From positions 149,870,001 to 149,934,000 of the forward strand of contig NC_081556.1 in assembly GCF_963082655.1 (NCBI RefSeq): a stretch of DNA of 64,000 nucleotides. The letters are read 5' to 3'. This DNA is from Stomoxys calcitrans (taxonomy: Eukaryota; Arthropoda; Insecta; Diptera; Muscidae). The notes below the pieces were generated by a model. The model ran no database searches. It was not told the origin of the DNA and saw only the letters and a list, made by a program, of their open reading frames with translations. Below are positions 51,751 through 63,800 of this stretch, in pieces (positions within the stretch are counted from its first letter, which is position 1; the number at the start of each line of letters is the position of its first letter). The position numbers were made by a program, and so were the translations under genes.

Positions 51751-54700
51751 CTACTGCTCACTGTTGACCAATTCGAACCATTGGCGCATGGCCTCACTCA
51801 AGACTAAAGGCAACTGATTAAGGTCTCTTACAATAACATAATAGGGAAAGGGAAATTCGTCCAAATAGGATTTGATATTAATACTCTTATCGGGCAGCAT
51901 TTCCATTGTTTGTATGTCAAGAATTGAATTCTTATTATCGGGATTGTCTATGATAATGTAAACAAGGAATATCCTTTGCAGCCTAGCCAATTTGATGGAA
52001 TTTTTTACCTGTAAGTGTAAGCAAACATATGGGGTACAACAAATCTCTGTAAATCTCCAGCAACTACCTTCATTTTGCCTTCACTGTAAATATTGCGTCC
52101 ATCACTTAGAATCAACAGGAGATTCTCAAATAAGCCATTATCTGAGCTTCCACCGCCCAGGGCACCCTCTTCTGCATTTACAGTTCGTATAAAATCTAAC
52201 AGGCCCGCTATTTTTGTTTTATCCTGTGCAAACTGTAAGGAATTCACCAATTTGGGTCCATCGAATTGATCCGTGTGATTTAGCAAAATCTGAGGTTGTT
52301 CTCCAAATGAGACCACACTTAGTCGGCCACTTTCGAGTAGGGCTAAGGCTTGCGATACCAATGAAATCGCCTCCAGCGTCAGCGTTTTGGAATTATTATG
52401 ATGCATAGATTTGGAGTCATCAATGGCAATGGTGATTTTATAATCACGCTGTGCTGGCTTCGTGCGTCTCAACCAAATTTTGTCCTTGCGAAATTGTGAT
52501 GCAATATAGGGTATAATTTTTTTCATATTTATACGACGTCCAGTACGATAATCCCCTTTGAGGCGGGTACATTTGGTTGGTTCCAATATCAGGCGCAATT
52601 GCTCACAAAGATCTCTGGCATTTTGTGTCATGCGATTTGTTATTGTCTGCCACGTCTCGTAGTCATCGTTATTGGGAGCATTCTGCAGAGAGAGAGAGAG
52701 AAAGAAGGGAAGAGATTAATACCCATGGAAAAAGAGGCAGGCAGTCTATAAAAATCTTACCGGCTTTTGGCTGGTGACTTGTTGCTGATATAGTTTTCTT
52801 AACTCCAAAGTCTCGGCTGTTGACATCTCTTCCACCTGACTGCTATCAGTGACCAGTAAGTCCATGCTAGACAAAAAACAAAAGAGTATATTAAATACTT
52901 ATCCCCAAAGAGGTGTCAACTGCGGCATGCCCTTCGGACGTGGCTATAAAAAGGAGGCCCCTTATCATTGACAGCACTCATTGATATGGGATAAGTTAAA
53001 CCTCTGTTCCTTAATGGAATGTTCATGGGCAAATTTACGTTTCTATAAATTTATGAGAAAGCAATAACCGAAGAGTTATAACTAGAGAAATGTTCTATTT
53101 TGTGAAAATTTAAATTTCAAACAATTTTATTTAATGCAAATTTCCACACTTTAGTTGTATAGAACAATTTTTTTTTTCAAAATTATTAAATTTTTTTTTT
53201 CTTTTTAGAAAATGTCAAAATTTTCTTTTTTCCTCGAAAACTTTTTTTGGAAACGGGAACAGCGAAACTATCGGTAGGACGGCGAACATCCCATGGGGTG
53301 ATTCGGATCGTGAGAGGACGAGGCCACTACTGAAAGGAAGTAATATCAGTATAGCTTTTGGTGTCATAACGGGACACATAGGACTACGAGCTCACTTATG
53401 CAAAATCGGTGCGGCAATGATGGCATGTGAGCATGTGGGGAAGTCTTTCTCCGGTGGAGGTTCATCTGGATTACCTCAATCATTGGTCCTCCAGTAAATG
53501 GGCATCATCGTCTGCTCCCTGTTCTTTAGACTGCATTGACTCTCCTGTCACTGCACTGCCTGATGTCATCGTCTTAGGTTCTTTGCCTAGTCTAGTCTAC
53601 CGCATTTCTGGAAGTTACATCTATGGCTATTCTTGAAAAAGTACCAAATGTCTCGCGGGGGTATCAAAGTGTCAAAAAAAGTATCAAAAAGTAGCAATAA
53701 AAGTACCAAAGTATCTAAATTATCATCCCTGTGTTGTATTAATGGCAACGACTCTCCCTGTGGCTCCGAGTGTCCAAGTTCGAATCCTGGTCAGGCTCTA
53801 CCGAATTTTTACTTTCGAGTGTTATTTTTTTGGAAAACATTTTTTTTCGTAATATACTTTTTTGAAAGCTAAACCACGAATGAATACGCCAACGGCAAAA
53901 CCTCCTTAGGTTAGGTTTAGTTGAAAAGAGTGTAAATGTGCGGATTCTAACGCGCCCCGTGCCACTATGTTATCGGCTTGTTGTGCGCTTTTAGTCCGAA
54001 AATTATCCCCAGAGAGATCTATGTCAGAAATTCCGAGCTGCTCACAAAATCTTTAATCGTTTGCCATTCTATGCCCCAAAGCAAGTAATCGCAAGTGCCC
54101 GAGTCTGCTGCGAAATCCGGGCATTAACATAGGAAATGTTCCATCGTCTTATTATTTTCCTCACAAATACTACCCAGGATGTCAGTTGTCGCACCTTTTC
54201 TGCATTTAGTGCGTTCTTATTTCCGACACCGAAATCCATACTGACCTCCTTTCTGCTTCCTTTCAGTAATAGCTTCGTCTTCTCACGATCTTCGTAGTCC
54301 CATCGATCATTTCGCGGTTTCACAGTGCTACATGCATGTTCGTTTTGCACGCCCTTAACTCAGAATGCGTCTGCCTTAGACTGTCTACTACTTGATGACA
54401 TATCATTTTAACATTTACTTACTTGCAATGTGCAGTTGTATCGCTACTCCTGGCCACTGTTGACGTTTGTACAATCTCTCCCTCGATTTCCATTTCTTCT
54501 TGGGTTTCGGCACGTTCATTGGTCTTTTCGGATTTCGAAGGTTTATCCGAATTCTTATCCGTTTTTTCAGCAGACATTTCCTTGAGCTCTTCCTCATTGT
54601 TTTTGTCATCCTCCGCAGCAGGCATTTCATCCAAATCCATATTTTCATTAGTTTCCCCTTCGAGATCTTCATCGTCCTTTTTCTCCTCGTCTTCGAGATG

Positions 54701-57700
54701 TTGCATTTGCTTTGATTGTTCTTCGGTGGCATTGTCCAAAGTGGTTTTGTCACTAGTTTTGGGATCTTTGACATGTTGATACTCATCGGCTTCCACATCT
54801 CTCTCATCGGGGATATCATTGGCAGCGTCCTGTTTGTCTTCCTTTTGGTCATTCAGTTTATCGATGGTTTTCAATTGTTTGAGTTTATTTTTCTCAGCTT
54901 CACCTAAAAGAGAGAAAGAGGAACACAATGAAGAGAGAATACTTGCATATGCAAATATGTGGTTACTACAACAACTACAGAAAACCATAGTAAGTCAATA
55001 GGCATGCGAGAGTAATAGCCAGTTTGTCCATGTCTAAAAAGGAATCTAGGTGAATCGAAGGCAGTTGTTGTAGCAGTGTGTTGTACACCGAGGCGGCAGT
55101 CCTTGGCGATGAAGGATTCCATCGGGTCAATCCGGTACGTACAACCGGCTGCCATTTGATTGAATCGAAGGCAGTTGTAGTAGCTTGTTGTGGCTACCAC
55201 AACAATAAGCAATCGAGAGTAATAACCGGTTTGTCGATGTCGAAAAAGGAATCCAGAAGAATAGATGACAGTCGCTTTCTGATTCAGATTCGTCTATCCA
55301 GATGGTTTATGGTACATACTATTTTCTATGAGTTGTAAGCAGTTCAGCATTGACGTATGTATCCAATATATAAAAATGGGCATTGTTTGTATGTTACCTA
55401 TAGACTCAAAAACGGCTGGATCGATTTTCATGAAATTTTCACAAATGGTAGAAGATGACATTTACAAGGGAGGCGGCCCATCCCCATAATCCCAACATTC
55501 AAAAACGGCAGAATTCGAAGTAGGGTGCACCGATTTAAGCGAATTTTTTTATGGCCCCTTATGGCAATCCAAAAACACAAAATTAATATAAAACTTTGGG
55601 GTCGATAATCGTGGGAGACGCCCTACCACAAAACCCACCCAAACGGACATGTTTACCGATTGGGACAATATGGGCATCAAATGAAAGGTATTCAAGAGTA
55701 GAGTACGAACTTGATATAACAAAATGACCCCAAGTGTAGGAAGGACCGCCCCACCACCAAAAACCGCCAAAAAAATTACGTTTATCGATTGGGGCAATAT
55801 GGGTATCAAATGAAAGATAATTGGAAGTAGAATACAAACTCATTGGACCATGTAAAAACAAACATGCAAACATCTAACGGGGTTATAAGAGCAGACCGGG
55901 CCAGCTGGTCTATTATATATCGAAATACTTCCCTTTTTTGCTGCAATCAAGCTCAAACTCTTGAGTTATACGAAACATGGACTTTGCGATCGACAAATAG
56001 GTTCTAAGTGCATTTTCACATTAGACCATTTAACTTGGGTCAAATCTCAAAGAGAGAGAGAGGGGTAAGGGGAAAGGGTTTACCTCTTTTACCCTTGCCT
56101 CTTGCTACCATAGACTGAGAACTGCCGCAAGTTAAACCTAAACACTTACCTAAAGTTCTTTCCTCATTGGTTTGGCCTTGTCTTCGCTTTTCTTGGGTAT
56201 TTTTGTCATTCTTTCGGTCTTCCTGGGAGATGGTCTCCTTGGTTTCGGCAATACCTTGGTGACCACCATCGCTAGTCTAAAATGAAATAAACGAAGAAAA
56301 AAAAATGTTATTTTTAATTTTTTTTCGGCTTTGGTTTTAGCTAACTTACCTCATTTTCTGCTTGACCCACACCATCTTTTTCCTCTCCCGTATCCTGCTC
56401 ATCCATGGTTTGGTCTTGTTGAATATCTTTTTCTGTTTGCTCTGATTTCAGTTGATCCTTGCTGCCATCGGTGTCTGTGTCCGGTGTAGATTGAACATTT
56501 TCTTCTTTACTACTCTTATCTTTTGAAGGTTCATAGTTTTCGGCTTTTTCCTCTTTATTATTGGGGTCTTCTTCTTCGCTTGCCTTTTCTTTTTCTTCTT
56601 CTTCTTGCTCATCTTTGAAATCACCACGTTTTTGCTGTTCCACCTCCTCCTCTTCTTCTTTGGTTTCGTCTTGTTGTTCCTCTTCCTCGTTGGTTTGTTC
56701 AGCATTTTTATTTTCCTTCAAGGTATTTTGATCGTCATCCGAATCACTGTCCTCTTCCTCGTTGTTTTTATTTTCCTCCTCTTGTTGTTCGCCTTCCTCC
56801 TGTTCACCCTCTTTATCGTTTTCTTGATTTTCCTCGGTCATATTCTCTTTCATGGCATCAATATCAAAGGGATTCTCTTGCTCACCCCTTGGGTCTTCTT
56901 CGTTTTCTTCCTTGTCATCCATATTCATATCGCCCAAATCAAAATCTTCCGGTTCTGGAGGTTCCTCCAACTCATTGTGATAAGGATTCGTTTGTTCGCT
57001 CTCCTCTTCCGCGGGTTCCTTCATGTTGTCTATGTCTTTTTCTTGTTTTTTGCGCTTATCTTCATTGGGATCATCGGTGGCATCTAGGCCTTTATCTTCT
57101 TCATCTTCGGGGCCGTTTTCATTGGCCTTATCTTCTTTGGAATTCAAATCGTTGTGCAAATCCTTTTCATCTTTGGAACCTTTGCCATCCTGTTCCTGAT
57201 CAAGATCCTCCTCTTCGTCTTGTTGCTGGTCTTCGTCCTCATCGTCGCCCCAGATTTGTTCATCTAATTTATCGGCACCCTCTTCGGTTTCGCCCATTTC
57301 TTTGTTCAATTCCTCCTCCTCTTCAGACTCACCGCTGTCATCCTCCTCGGGCTTATCCAGCTTCTCTGATTTACCCTCAAAATCTTCGCTCATTTCTATG
57401 CCCTTCTCTTCTTTGCATTCGGTTTGATCATCCTTTTCTGGCTCATTTTTGCGATCCTCCGGCCGTTTGGCATCATCCAATTGATCTTCGGATTCTATTT
57501 TATCGGAGGCATCCTTTTCCCCAGTGCCATCTTCCAAACCAAAGCCCTCGCCCTCCTTTTGATCTTTTTTCTTCTCGCCCTCCTCGTCCTGCATCAGATC
57601 CTGGGGCACACAAAAGCCCTTAGTGCCAATTTCAACAAAGACTGTCAAGATGATTAGAAGCATCTTTAGGGATATCTTGTGGGCAGCCAATTGCTGTAGC

Positions 57701-60700
57701 AGATAGTACTCGGCTATTAAATTGAATTGTTCCAAAAGCGGCTGCACACTCAACACCTGTTGAATGTGTTGGATTTTCTGCTCCGAGGATGGTGTCAACT
57801 TCAGCATCAACATGATATTGCCCAATTTCTGGTTAAGAGCCGAGATATTCATTAAATGCCAATCATCTTTCAGCTCGCCATAAACTTTGCCCTTCAAATG
57901 TTGCTCTTGCAGTTCATCCTCAGACGGTTGATCTTTTTTGTTGGGCGAATTGCTGGCGCTATCGTCAGAGTTGGATTTTGAGGGATATTTCTTGTAGAGT
58001 TTTTGCAATGCCATTAGGATGCAGTGAATGATATTCTCCAATTCGGGTTCAAGATTTTCGAAATTTTCATCAACTGTTGCAGCCTGCGAATGAATTTGAT
58101 CCATGATATGTGGTATTCGGCGGAGATAGTCTTGCAAGTCTTGTATGGGTTTTGCCAGCGGCACAAACTCTTGCAAGGGGGTTTGTAAGCCAACCAAAAC
58201 TTTGCCTATGAAATCCATGATTTGCACATAGGCTTGACGGTATTCCTCCAATTTGTTGACATTCACAAATTCATTGGCTTGTTGGCGCATTTCCTTTTGG
58301 GTAGATTTGCACAGTTTTAGAATATTTTCACAGTGATTGGTTATGTTTTGGCAGAGTTCGGAATTTTGCACTAGCAGTGGCGTGTTAACATACTCGGAGA
58401 AGAGACAATTTTCCGGCTGTTGCTTTTTGGGCATGCAATTCAAAAATATTTGGAATTGTTCAAAAACGTAACGCACCTGCACAAAGGCCTCCTTTAAAAT
58501 GTCATGGGAATCCCGTAGGGCACTAAAATTCACTTGGGACAGCTGCAGCGTTTGTTGGGTGGAGTTTGTTAAAGCATCCAACTCCTTGAGTTGTTTTAAA
58601 ATCCGGTGGTAGTCATAGATTTGTTTAACTGTGTTGGCCAATAGTTGACGCTGATTTTGTACCAATAGAAAGAGATCGATGGCACAACCCTTGATGCGTT
58701 CTATATTGTGAGGACCCAATTCCGAGAGTGGGGTCAGCATTATGTTCTGCAAGAGTTTCAGCTTGAACACGCATTTATGGAAATACAGATCAAGATTCTC
58801 ATTCAATTGCAGTATTTGGGGTTGCAGTCGCTTGGCCGCCAAATTACTGAGCATTGTCTTTATACAAAAAGGCTGTAGCGCAAAGTCCTCAAACTCGGAA
58901 CGCAGTGATAATTCCAAGAGACCGCTCTTATAGCTTACTCCCAGGGTGGAAAGTATTTTGAAGAGATCGGTTAGACCTTTACGTTTTTGTTGCAGTATGG
59001 ATTTGGCTTCCAAGATTTGTTTGGGTCGCTCCTTGGAGCGATCCACTGTTAGATTTCTCAAATGTTCACATCTCTCCAATTGTTCGCTAAGCAAAGAATC
59101 CAAAGCTATTACCAGTTTGGGATAGACGGCATTGGTCACCGTTTCCTTGACCACACTTCGGGAGGTATTGAAAAGTTTCAGCACCTTGGCCAATAGCGTT
59201 GAGTCTTTGCTGCAGCTGTCCTGCTCCGCTTTGGCAGGGCGCTGTTGCAGCACATAGTATTTGGCATCAACCCGACAATATTTTATGCTAGAGTCCTGAC
59301 GCAAATCTTTACCCTTGTCATTGGCCAAGCTGTAATCTTTGGTAGTGGCATCCTTTGGCTGAAAGACTGCAGTGATTTTCTCTCTCAGCAGTTGCTCATA
59401 CTCCTTGAGGAACTTATTTAAATTACGATGAACACGAGCCACATTGTTGCGCATGCTGAAGTAGGACAAATCCTTGTTGTAGCTTTCGATCTTAACCAAT
59501 TCCTTGAGCTTCTTTTCTATGGGAGCTCTTATGGAGCGCTGGTGCTCTTCTATGTCCTTGGAGAACTGGGCAAAATACAATTGCAAATTGCGCAGCCCAT
59601 AAATCAGTTGCCTTTTGCTGTCATTGCTATGTTCCTGCGGGCACAAGTGTAGCGAGTTGTGCAAATACAATTCGAAGGAGAGCAGTAGCTGTAGGCGTAC
59701 TGCAAAGTCGCCATAGCAAGAAGATTCCACAAACTGCCTTAAGATTTGTACAATGGCGGGTACATCCACCTTGGCAGTGCCACCTTTCACTGAGACATCC
59801 TCCTGATCCTCAGACTCCATATCATGGAAACGTTTTTCCGCCTTTTTCATATCCACCAGAGAGGCATCGATTTCCTCTGAATTCCTTAGGAACTCTTGGA
59901 ATAGATTGTAGATAAAGAACCAATATTTGAAGGCACTATTTTCCACCTTCTCCTCGGTTTGGGACATGCAATTGCGCCAGAACTGCAATTCCAGGCGTGT
60001 CCATTTTTGAACATAGGCGGCTATCTGTTGCTCTTGGGGTTTCAAGTGATTGTTTTTGTGGGCCACCTCATTCCATTGGGCCACCTTTTGTCTAAGCAAC
60101 TGGAAGCCGGTATTGAAACGCACCACCGATGCCGTAGAGGGCAGCAAACGTATGCGTGCGATAATACGCTTGATATCCAACAGGGTGGCATGTTCCGGAT
60201 ACAAAGACAATTCTACATCTATGCACTCCTCAATGCTGGCCAAGACTTCGGTACAATCCAAAATTTCGCCCACATTGGAATCCTTATAGAAATTGTAAAG
60301 CCTTTGGGGTTTGGGAATTTTGTGCAAATACCTCTCACTCAACTGATCCTGTTGCAGGCTTACCCCGAAACTCAAACTATTGTAGGTGGCCTCCGACAAA
60401 TATTCCTCCACCGAGCATTTGTAGTGTTGATAAATTCTGGCAAATACCCTCAGTCGGTGTTTGTAGTAGTCCACAAATTCCAAATTGTCGGGCGAGACCT
60501 TCAAGCTTGGATAATAATAGGCTTGGCTATACTGTATGAGTATTTCATTGAAGCTATGGGCTATGAAGGCATAGTCCTCATCCCGAACTATAGTGGATGT
60601 GTTGGAGTCCTTTGTCAATTTGTCTTTGTCCAATTTCATGACCTTCTCCAGTGTGTTGTCCTCCTCCACAAACTCTCCAAAATCTTCTTGCAGACCGGTG

Positions 60701-62976
60701 GGAAACATGGCCTCAATTTCCTGCAGCTCTTGCATTTCTTCATCTTCATCTTGGCATTTGGTTTTGGTCGTATACAAACTTTCTTCTTCTTTTTTCTTGA
60801 GGCGACGCCTTTCCTCCTCTTGCTGCCATATTTGATTGACAATGTTAAAGGCAAAATCAAATTCGCTGAACAGCTGCTCATCGATGCCATGGGAGATGTT
60901 GGCTCGATTTTTTAATTCCAGCAATTTGGCCTTCAACAAATGGAAATAGTCTGCATCGCCATTTGGCACTTTGTCCAAAACACTAAAGATGGGACAACGA
61001 TTATGCAAAATACTCCTGCTAGATGAGACATTGTAAATGGCCAGAGTTCGCCTGCTCGGGAATTCCACGATATTTTCCAATACCCTATGCAGTTTGCCCT
61101 GCTCATTGATATTGATGACCTCCGAGGGATGGTTGGCATGGGATGGCATCATAGCGTTTTTTATTTGGCCCAAACCCTTTTTCAAACCCTCAAAACCCAG
61201 GCGCAATTGATTTATGCAACATTCCAAGGGTTGTACAAAATCCTGATAGTAGGCCGCATAAGGTTTCAAAATGTGATGAACAAAACGTTGCGAATTGGCA
61301 ATCCACAAATCGATTTTGTTCAATAGTTCTCCACTAAGCTCCAGAGTTTTATGCATGGCTTCTTTGGAGCAGTTCTCTGTCATTTGCAACCATGTATGGT
61401 GTATGTCTTGTATAAGGTTGTACAGGGCATTTGGTTCACAGTTTGTGCTAAGGAAATGGGCCAAATCCTTGACCAAATTGGTGTATAGACATTTGTCAGC
61501 GGTAGGTCTTAAGGCTACTTTCTCCTTATACTTGAGTTGTTTTTGTTGCAATTCCCCTATGTTGGCTTGCAATGCAGCATAGATCTCCTCACCCAAATGT
61601 TTATATTTCATGGGTATTCTAAGGAAATCATAAGCCAATGTCATGGTCTTCAAGGTGGCAATGTCTTCCAATAGATATTTGTTCTTCAAACGGCTCTTTT
61701 CCACTGGATCGATGAGAGGGGTAAATGTTAGAAGGCACAACTCAATGCCTCCCACCAAAGTGTTGATCAATGAGGTTTCATAACCCCTGCTTTGATTCAC
61801 TAAGGACACATGCACACCAGCTGCTGGCGAGCTTTTTTGTTGCAACACATGCCCTCTGAGTTTCGCAACTAACTTTTGAAAACCTTCCATATAAGGGGAG
61901 CTATCGTTTTGCTCCTCCAAAGCGGCTCTCAGTTTTGTGATATATTCTATCTCCAATATTAAACGTTTGGCCTTTTCCAACGCAGACCTGCCTTCGTTGT
62001 AAAGGTCACAATGGGCAGGTGTCATCAGCATAGTGTTATGCCACAACAATTGATTTAAGCACTCCAAGGAATTTTTCCATAAATCCAAATCACATAGAGG
62101 CACCGACCTGAAACTTCCATCATTGGTTAACAGCAAATCGCATATGACATTTATGACTGTAGCACCATTGTAGCCATTTATGCTCTGTATGTCTTCGTTG
62201 TTTCTTAAGACTGATGTAAAATTGCCGCGTGAACTTAAACTGCCAAATTGTAATTGACAAAAAGTATTGTTGAGTATGCGATTCATGGAAGAGAACTGTC
62301 GATAGCCACCGTTAAGGTACTTGACTAAAGATTCCATATCGTTGGAAGTACTAAGCGTCTCATTGAGCTTAAACCATAGGCCACGATACGCCCTATAATC
62401 AATCGAAGTCATAATGGCAAGCAATGCCCTAGAATTATTATTTAGAGTGTTAATTTCTTCACAGTATTCCGCATTCAAAGGGCCCTGATCTTTCAATGAA
62501 GGATTTTGTAGATTTGTTCTAAGATATTTTATCAGGAAGTATTCCCTCAAGCTCAAAAGCAATAATTCCACCTCTTTGGGCCTTTCCAAAATCCTATCTA
62601 TCTGCATTTCATCCGGATTGGCAACATTTAACATTTGTGCCAAACACTCCAGCTCCTGCTGGATGCTCTCACAATCTTCTGTGGTGATGACCGGCATTTC
62701 CATGACCTCCTTGTTCAGACTGCCTATAAACTGTTGTAATTCCTTTTCAATATCCTCCCTTAGATGCTTGCCTTGGCTAACATTAATTTTGATTTCTTGG
62801 AATTTCGAAAAATCATGTGCCGTATAGAAAAGCTGCAAAAGGGCGTACAATTTGCGTGTGGTATCAGAAGCAATGCAAGAAAATTTCCTGGCCACATCAT
62901 CTGCCGAGAAACTACCATATTGTGGTATCATCTGCAGTAAATGGTCCATTTGTTTGGCAAAGTTGTAGAGTTTTAT
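51751..62976 (-). CDS. MDN1: Midasin (MDN1/Rea1), C-terminal part: linker, acidic region and MIDAS domain (5' end outside window)
   Basis: Minus-strand exons 62976-56350, 56276-56150, 54903-54423, 52866-52761, 52682-52068 and 52008-51751, all GT/AG with matching phases, give 2737 aa. Seen: about 1790 residues of helical linker, about 600 residues that are extremely Asp/Glu-rich with Lys and Gln, then a von Willebrand A/MIDAS domain with ITIAIDDSKSM (metal-site DxSxS, 52404-52421) and LLILSDGRNIYSEG, ending YYVIVRDLNQLPLVLSEAMR and QWFELVNSEQ. Family knowledge: midasin is a dynein-like AAA+ giant of about 5000 residues that removes assembly factors (Ytm1, Rsa4 in yeast) from pre-60S ribosomes in the nucleolus and nucleoplasm; the MIDAS domain grips their UBL domains. 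The six AAA+ modules are not in the window. In Drosophila I associate this with CG13185. Confidence 0.95.
52068..52682 (-). CDS. MDN1: Midasin exon: MIDAS (vWA) domain
   Basis: Acceptor CTCTGCAG, donor AAG|GTAGTT. Encodes NAPNNDDYETWQTITNRMTQ through the conserved GDYRTGRRINMKKIIPYIAS and RKDKIWLRRTKPAQRDY to the MIDAS strand ITIAIDDSKSM and GRNIYSEGKMK. The metal-binding DxSxS is intact, so the substrate-gripping domain looks functional. Confidence 0.93.
52895..53045 (+). repeat. 3' half of the tRNA-derived SINE
   Basis: CCCCAAAGAGGTGTCAACTG, then AAAGGAGGCCCCTTATCATT and CCTTAATGGAATGTTCATGG, the SINE body without its tRNA-like head. In a midasin intron. Confidence 0.65.
53250..53635 (+). 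repeat. LINE family B fragments in midasin intron
   Basis: 53250-53440 matches the plus-strand version of the family B zinc-knuckle region (GGACACATAGGACTACGAGC, CTCACTTATGCAAAATCGG). 53480-53600 matches the ~120-bp ORF1 unit seen at 24640-24930 (CTGCATTGACTCTCCTGTCA). Confidence 0.6.
53910..54400 (-). repeat. LINE family B 3' end, reverse
   Basis: TTAGGTTAGGTTTAGTTGAA and GCGCCCCGTGCCACTATG match the 3' end at 17965-18030. A broken minus frame DYEDREKTKLLLKGSRKEVS follows, as in the copy at 18116-18448. Confidence 0.65.
54423..54903 (-). CDS. MDN1: Midasin exon: end of acidic region
   Basis: Acceptor TCTTTTAG at 54904, donor AA|GTAAGT at 54423. Encodes EAEKNKLKQLKTIDKLNDQK and onward to TSTVARSSDTTAHC, with many E/D/K residues; phase 1 in, phase 2 out. 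It joins the small exon 56276-56150 (TSDGGHQGIAETKETISQED) upstream and 52866-52761 (MDLLVTDSSQVEEMSTAETL) downstream. Confidence 0.88.
55065..55160 (-). repeat. Short CAA-tail element (family G), copy 3, with target duplication
   Basis: Flanked by TGAATCGAAGGCAG at 55051-55064 and again at 55161-55174. Body CGAGGCGGCAG to CCGGCTGCCATT, 96 bp. Confidence 0.75.
55358..55921 (-). repeat. Composite dispersed repeat, reverse copy
   Basis: Reverse of the 40670-42537 family: starts CCAATATATAAAAATGGGCA, has GACTCAAAAACGGCTGGATC, then GGTATTCAAGAGTAGAGTAC units, and ends GACCGGGCCAGCTGGTC. Confidence 0.6.
56350..62976 (-). CDS. MDN1: Midasin giant exon: linker and most of acidic region
   Basis: 6627 nt, 2209 codons, one open frame. 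The acceptor side is TTTTTGCAG before IKLYNFAKQMDHLL (62976) and the donor is GAG|GTAAGT at 56350. The first about 1790 codons are linker; from about 57,600 down the frame becomes D/E-rich (for example EDEDQQQDEEEDLDQEQDG). The open frame runs on past the acceptor to 63135, but that extension lies in the intron. Confidence 0.93.
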
Positions 62977-63406
62977 CTGCAAAAATATAAAAAGATATAG
63001 AAAGCGAATGAACAAATTTCGAAAAAAATTCAAAGTCTTTAAAAAACTTAAACAATTTTTTGAAAAATAATATTTTTGGCTGTCAAGATTTGGCGTTACG
63101 CTAGAACTTCTAATATTACGCTTGAACTTCTTCATTCCAAAACTCGGGCCGTTTGGCGCTCTTCATCCCAGCAACCAGCACGAGAGCACATCAGATTGCA
63201 ACTTCATGATCCTAGAGTAAGAGGATACGGTAGCGGAAACGACAAACAATTACTGCGTGAAAGTTGTTCTTGGAAACCATGTATGTCGCTATCTTCTGAA
63301 GGCTGGTAACCAGGCCCCACATGACGTACGTATCTACTTTTTAACCGATTAGTTAATTCTACCTAACCTACAAACAAGTCAAACTGGACACATCCTGCCC
63401 ATGTAT

Positions 63407-63552
63407 TCTGTCAGTTATCAGCTGTTACTTTTACGTTGCTTTAAAAAAAGTGTAGCAAAAAGTATATTTGATTAAAGTTGATTATAAGTTTTATTAAAAA
63501 TGCATTTACTTTCTTTTAAAAAACCCGCAATTACTTTTTGGGCAACCCAATA
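63407..63552 (-). mobile_element. Mariner-type MITE, copy 6 (truncated)
   Basis: CTGTCAGTTATCAGCTGTTA to AATTACTTTTTGGGCAACCC; one end and part of the interior are missing. Lies in the midasin intron. Confidence 0.8.
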
Positions 63553-63639
63553 AACTATATAAACTAGCCAACGAACTAAATATAGACACAATGCAACAAC
63601 TCTAATAACTTCCTTTTTACTTTTCGTTTTATTTCTCTT

Positions 63640-63800
63640 CAAAGACGAGCCTAATGATCGAAGATTCTTTTTGCATTCGAAAAGAAAAATCAGAGATCCA
63701 AACACACCAACCACAGTGGGACGCGTTTCGTCCGCGGTTAGGGGACTTATTCAACCACATTAGGTGTGGAGGCTTCAAGGGTCATGCATTGCTATGTCGT
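63640..63800 (+). repeat. Relative of the foldback element at 13509-13780 (one arm)
   Basis: GACGAGCCTAATGATCGAAG, then ACACACCAACCAC, GGGACGCGTTTCGTC and ATTAGGTGTGGAGGCTTCAA match the left arm and spacer of the foldback element, with clear divergence. Confidence 0.6.

Noticed and set aside
53740..53815. tRNA-like GTTCGAATCCTGGTCAGG block
   Set aside because: A B box alone with no A box or stems; probably another decayed SINE head.
56605..57623. Long plus-strand frames rich in F, L, I or P, R
   Set aside because: Antisense of the GAA/GAG/GAT-rich acidic region of midasin.
59959..60915. 318-codon open frame on the plus strand
   Set aside because: Exactly antisense to midasin linker coding sequence, with no family likeness; a by-product of codon bias.
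62977..63135. Upstream extension of the midasin giant exon to a Met codon
   Set aside because: It crosses a good polypyrimidine-AG acceptor and codes for F/L/N/K-rich sequence typical of AT-rich intron; the real protein continues N-terminally beyond the window.
63155..63320. Short frame with VKVVLGNHVCRYLLKAGNQA-like sequence
   Set aside because: It looks protein-like, but the frame breaks just upstream and I cannot assign a family; probably a decayed transposon piece.
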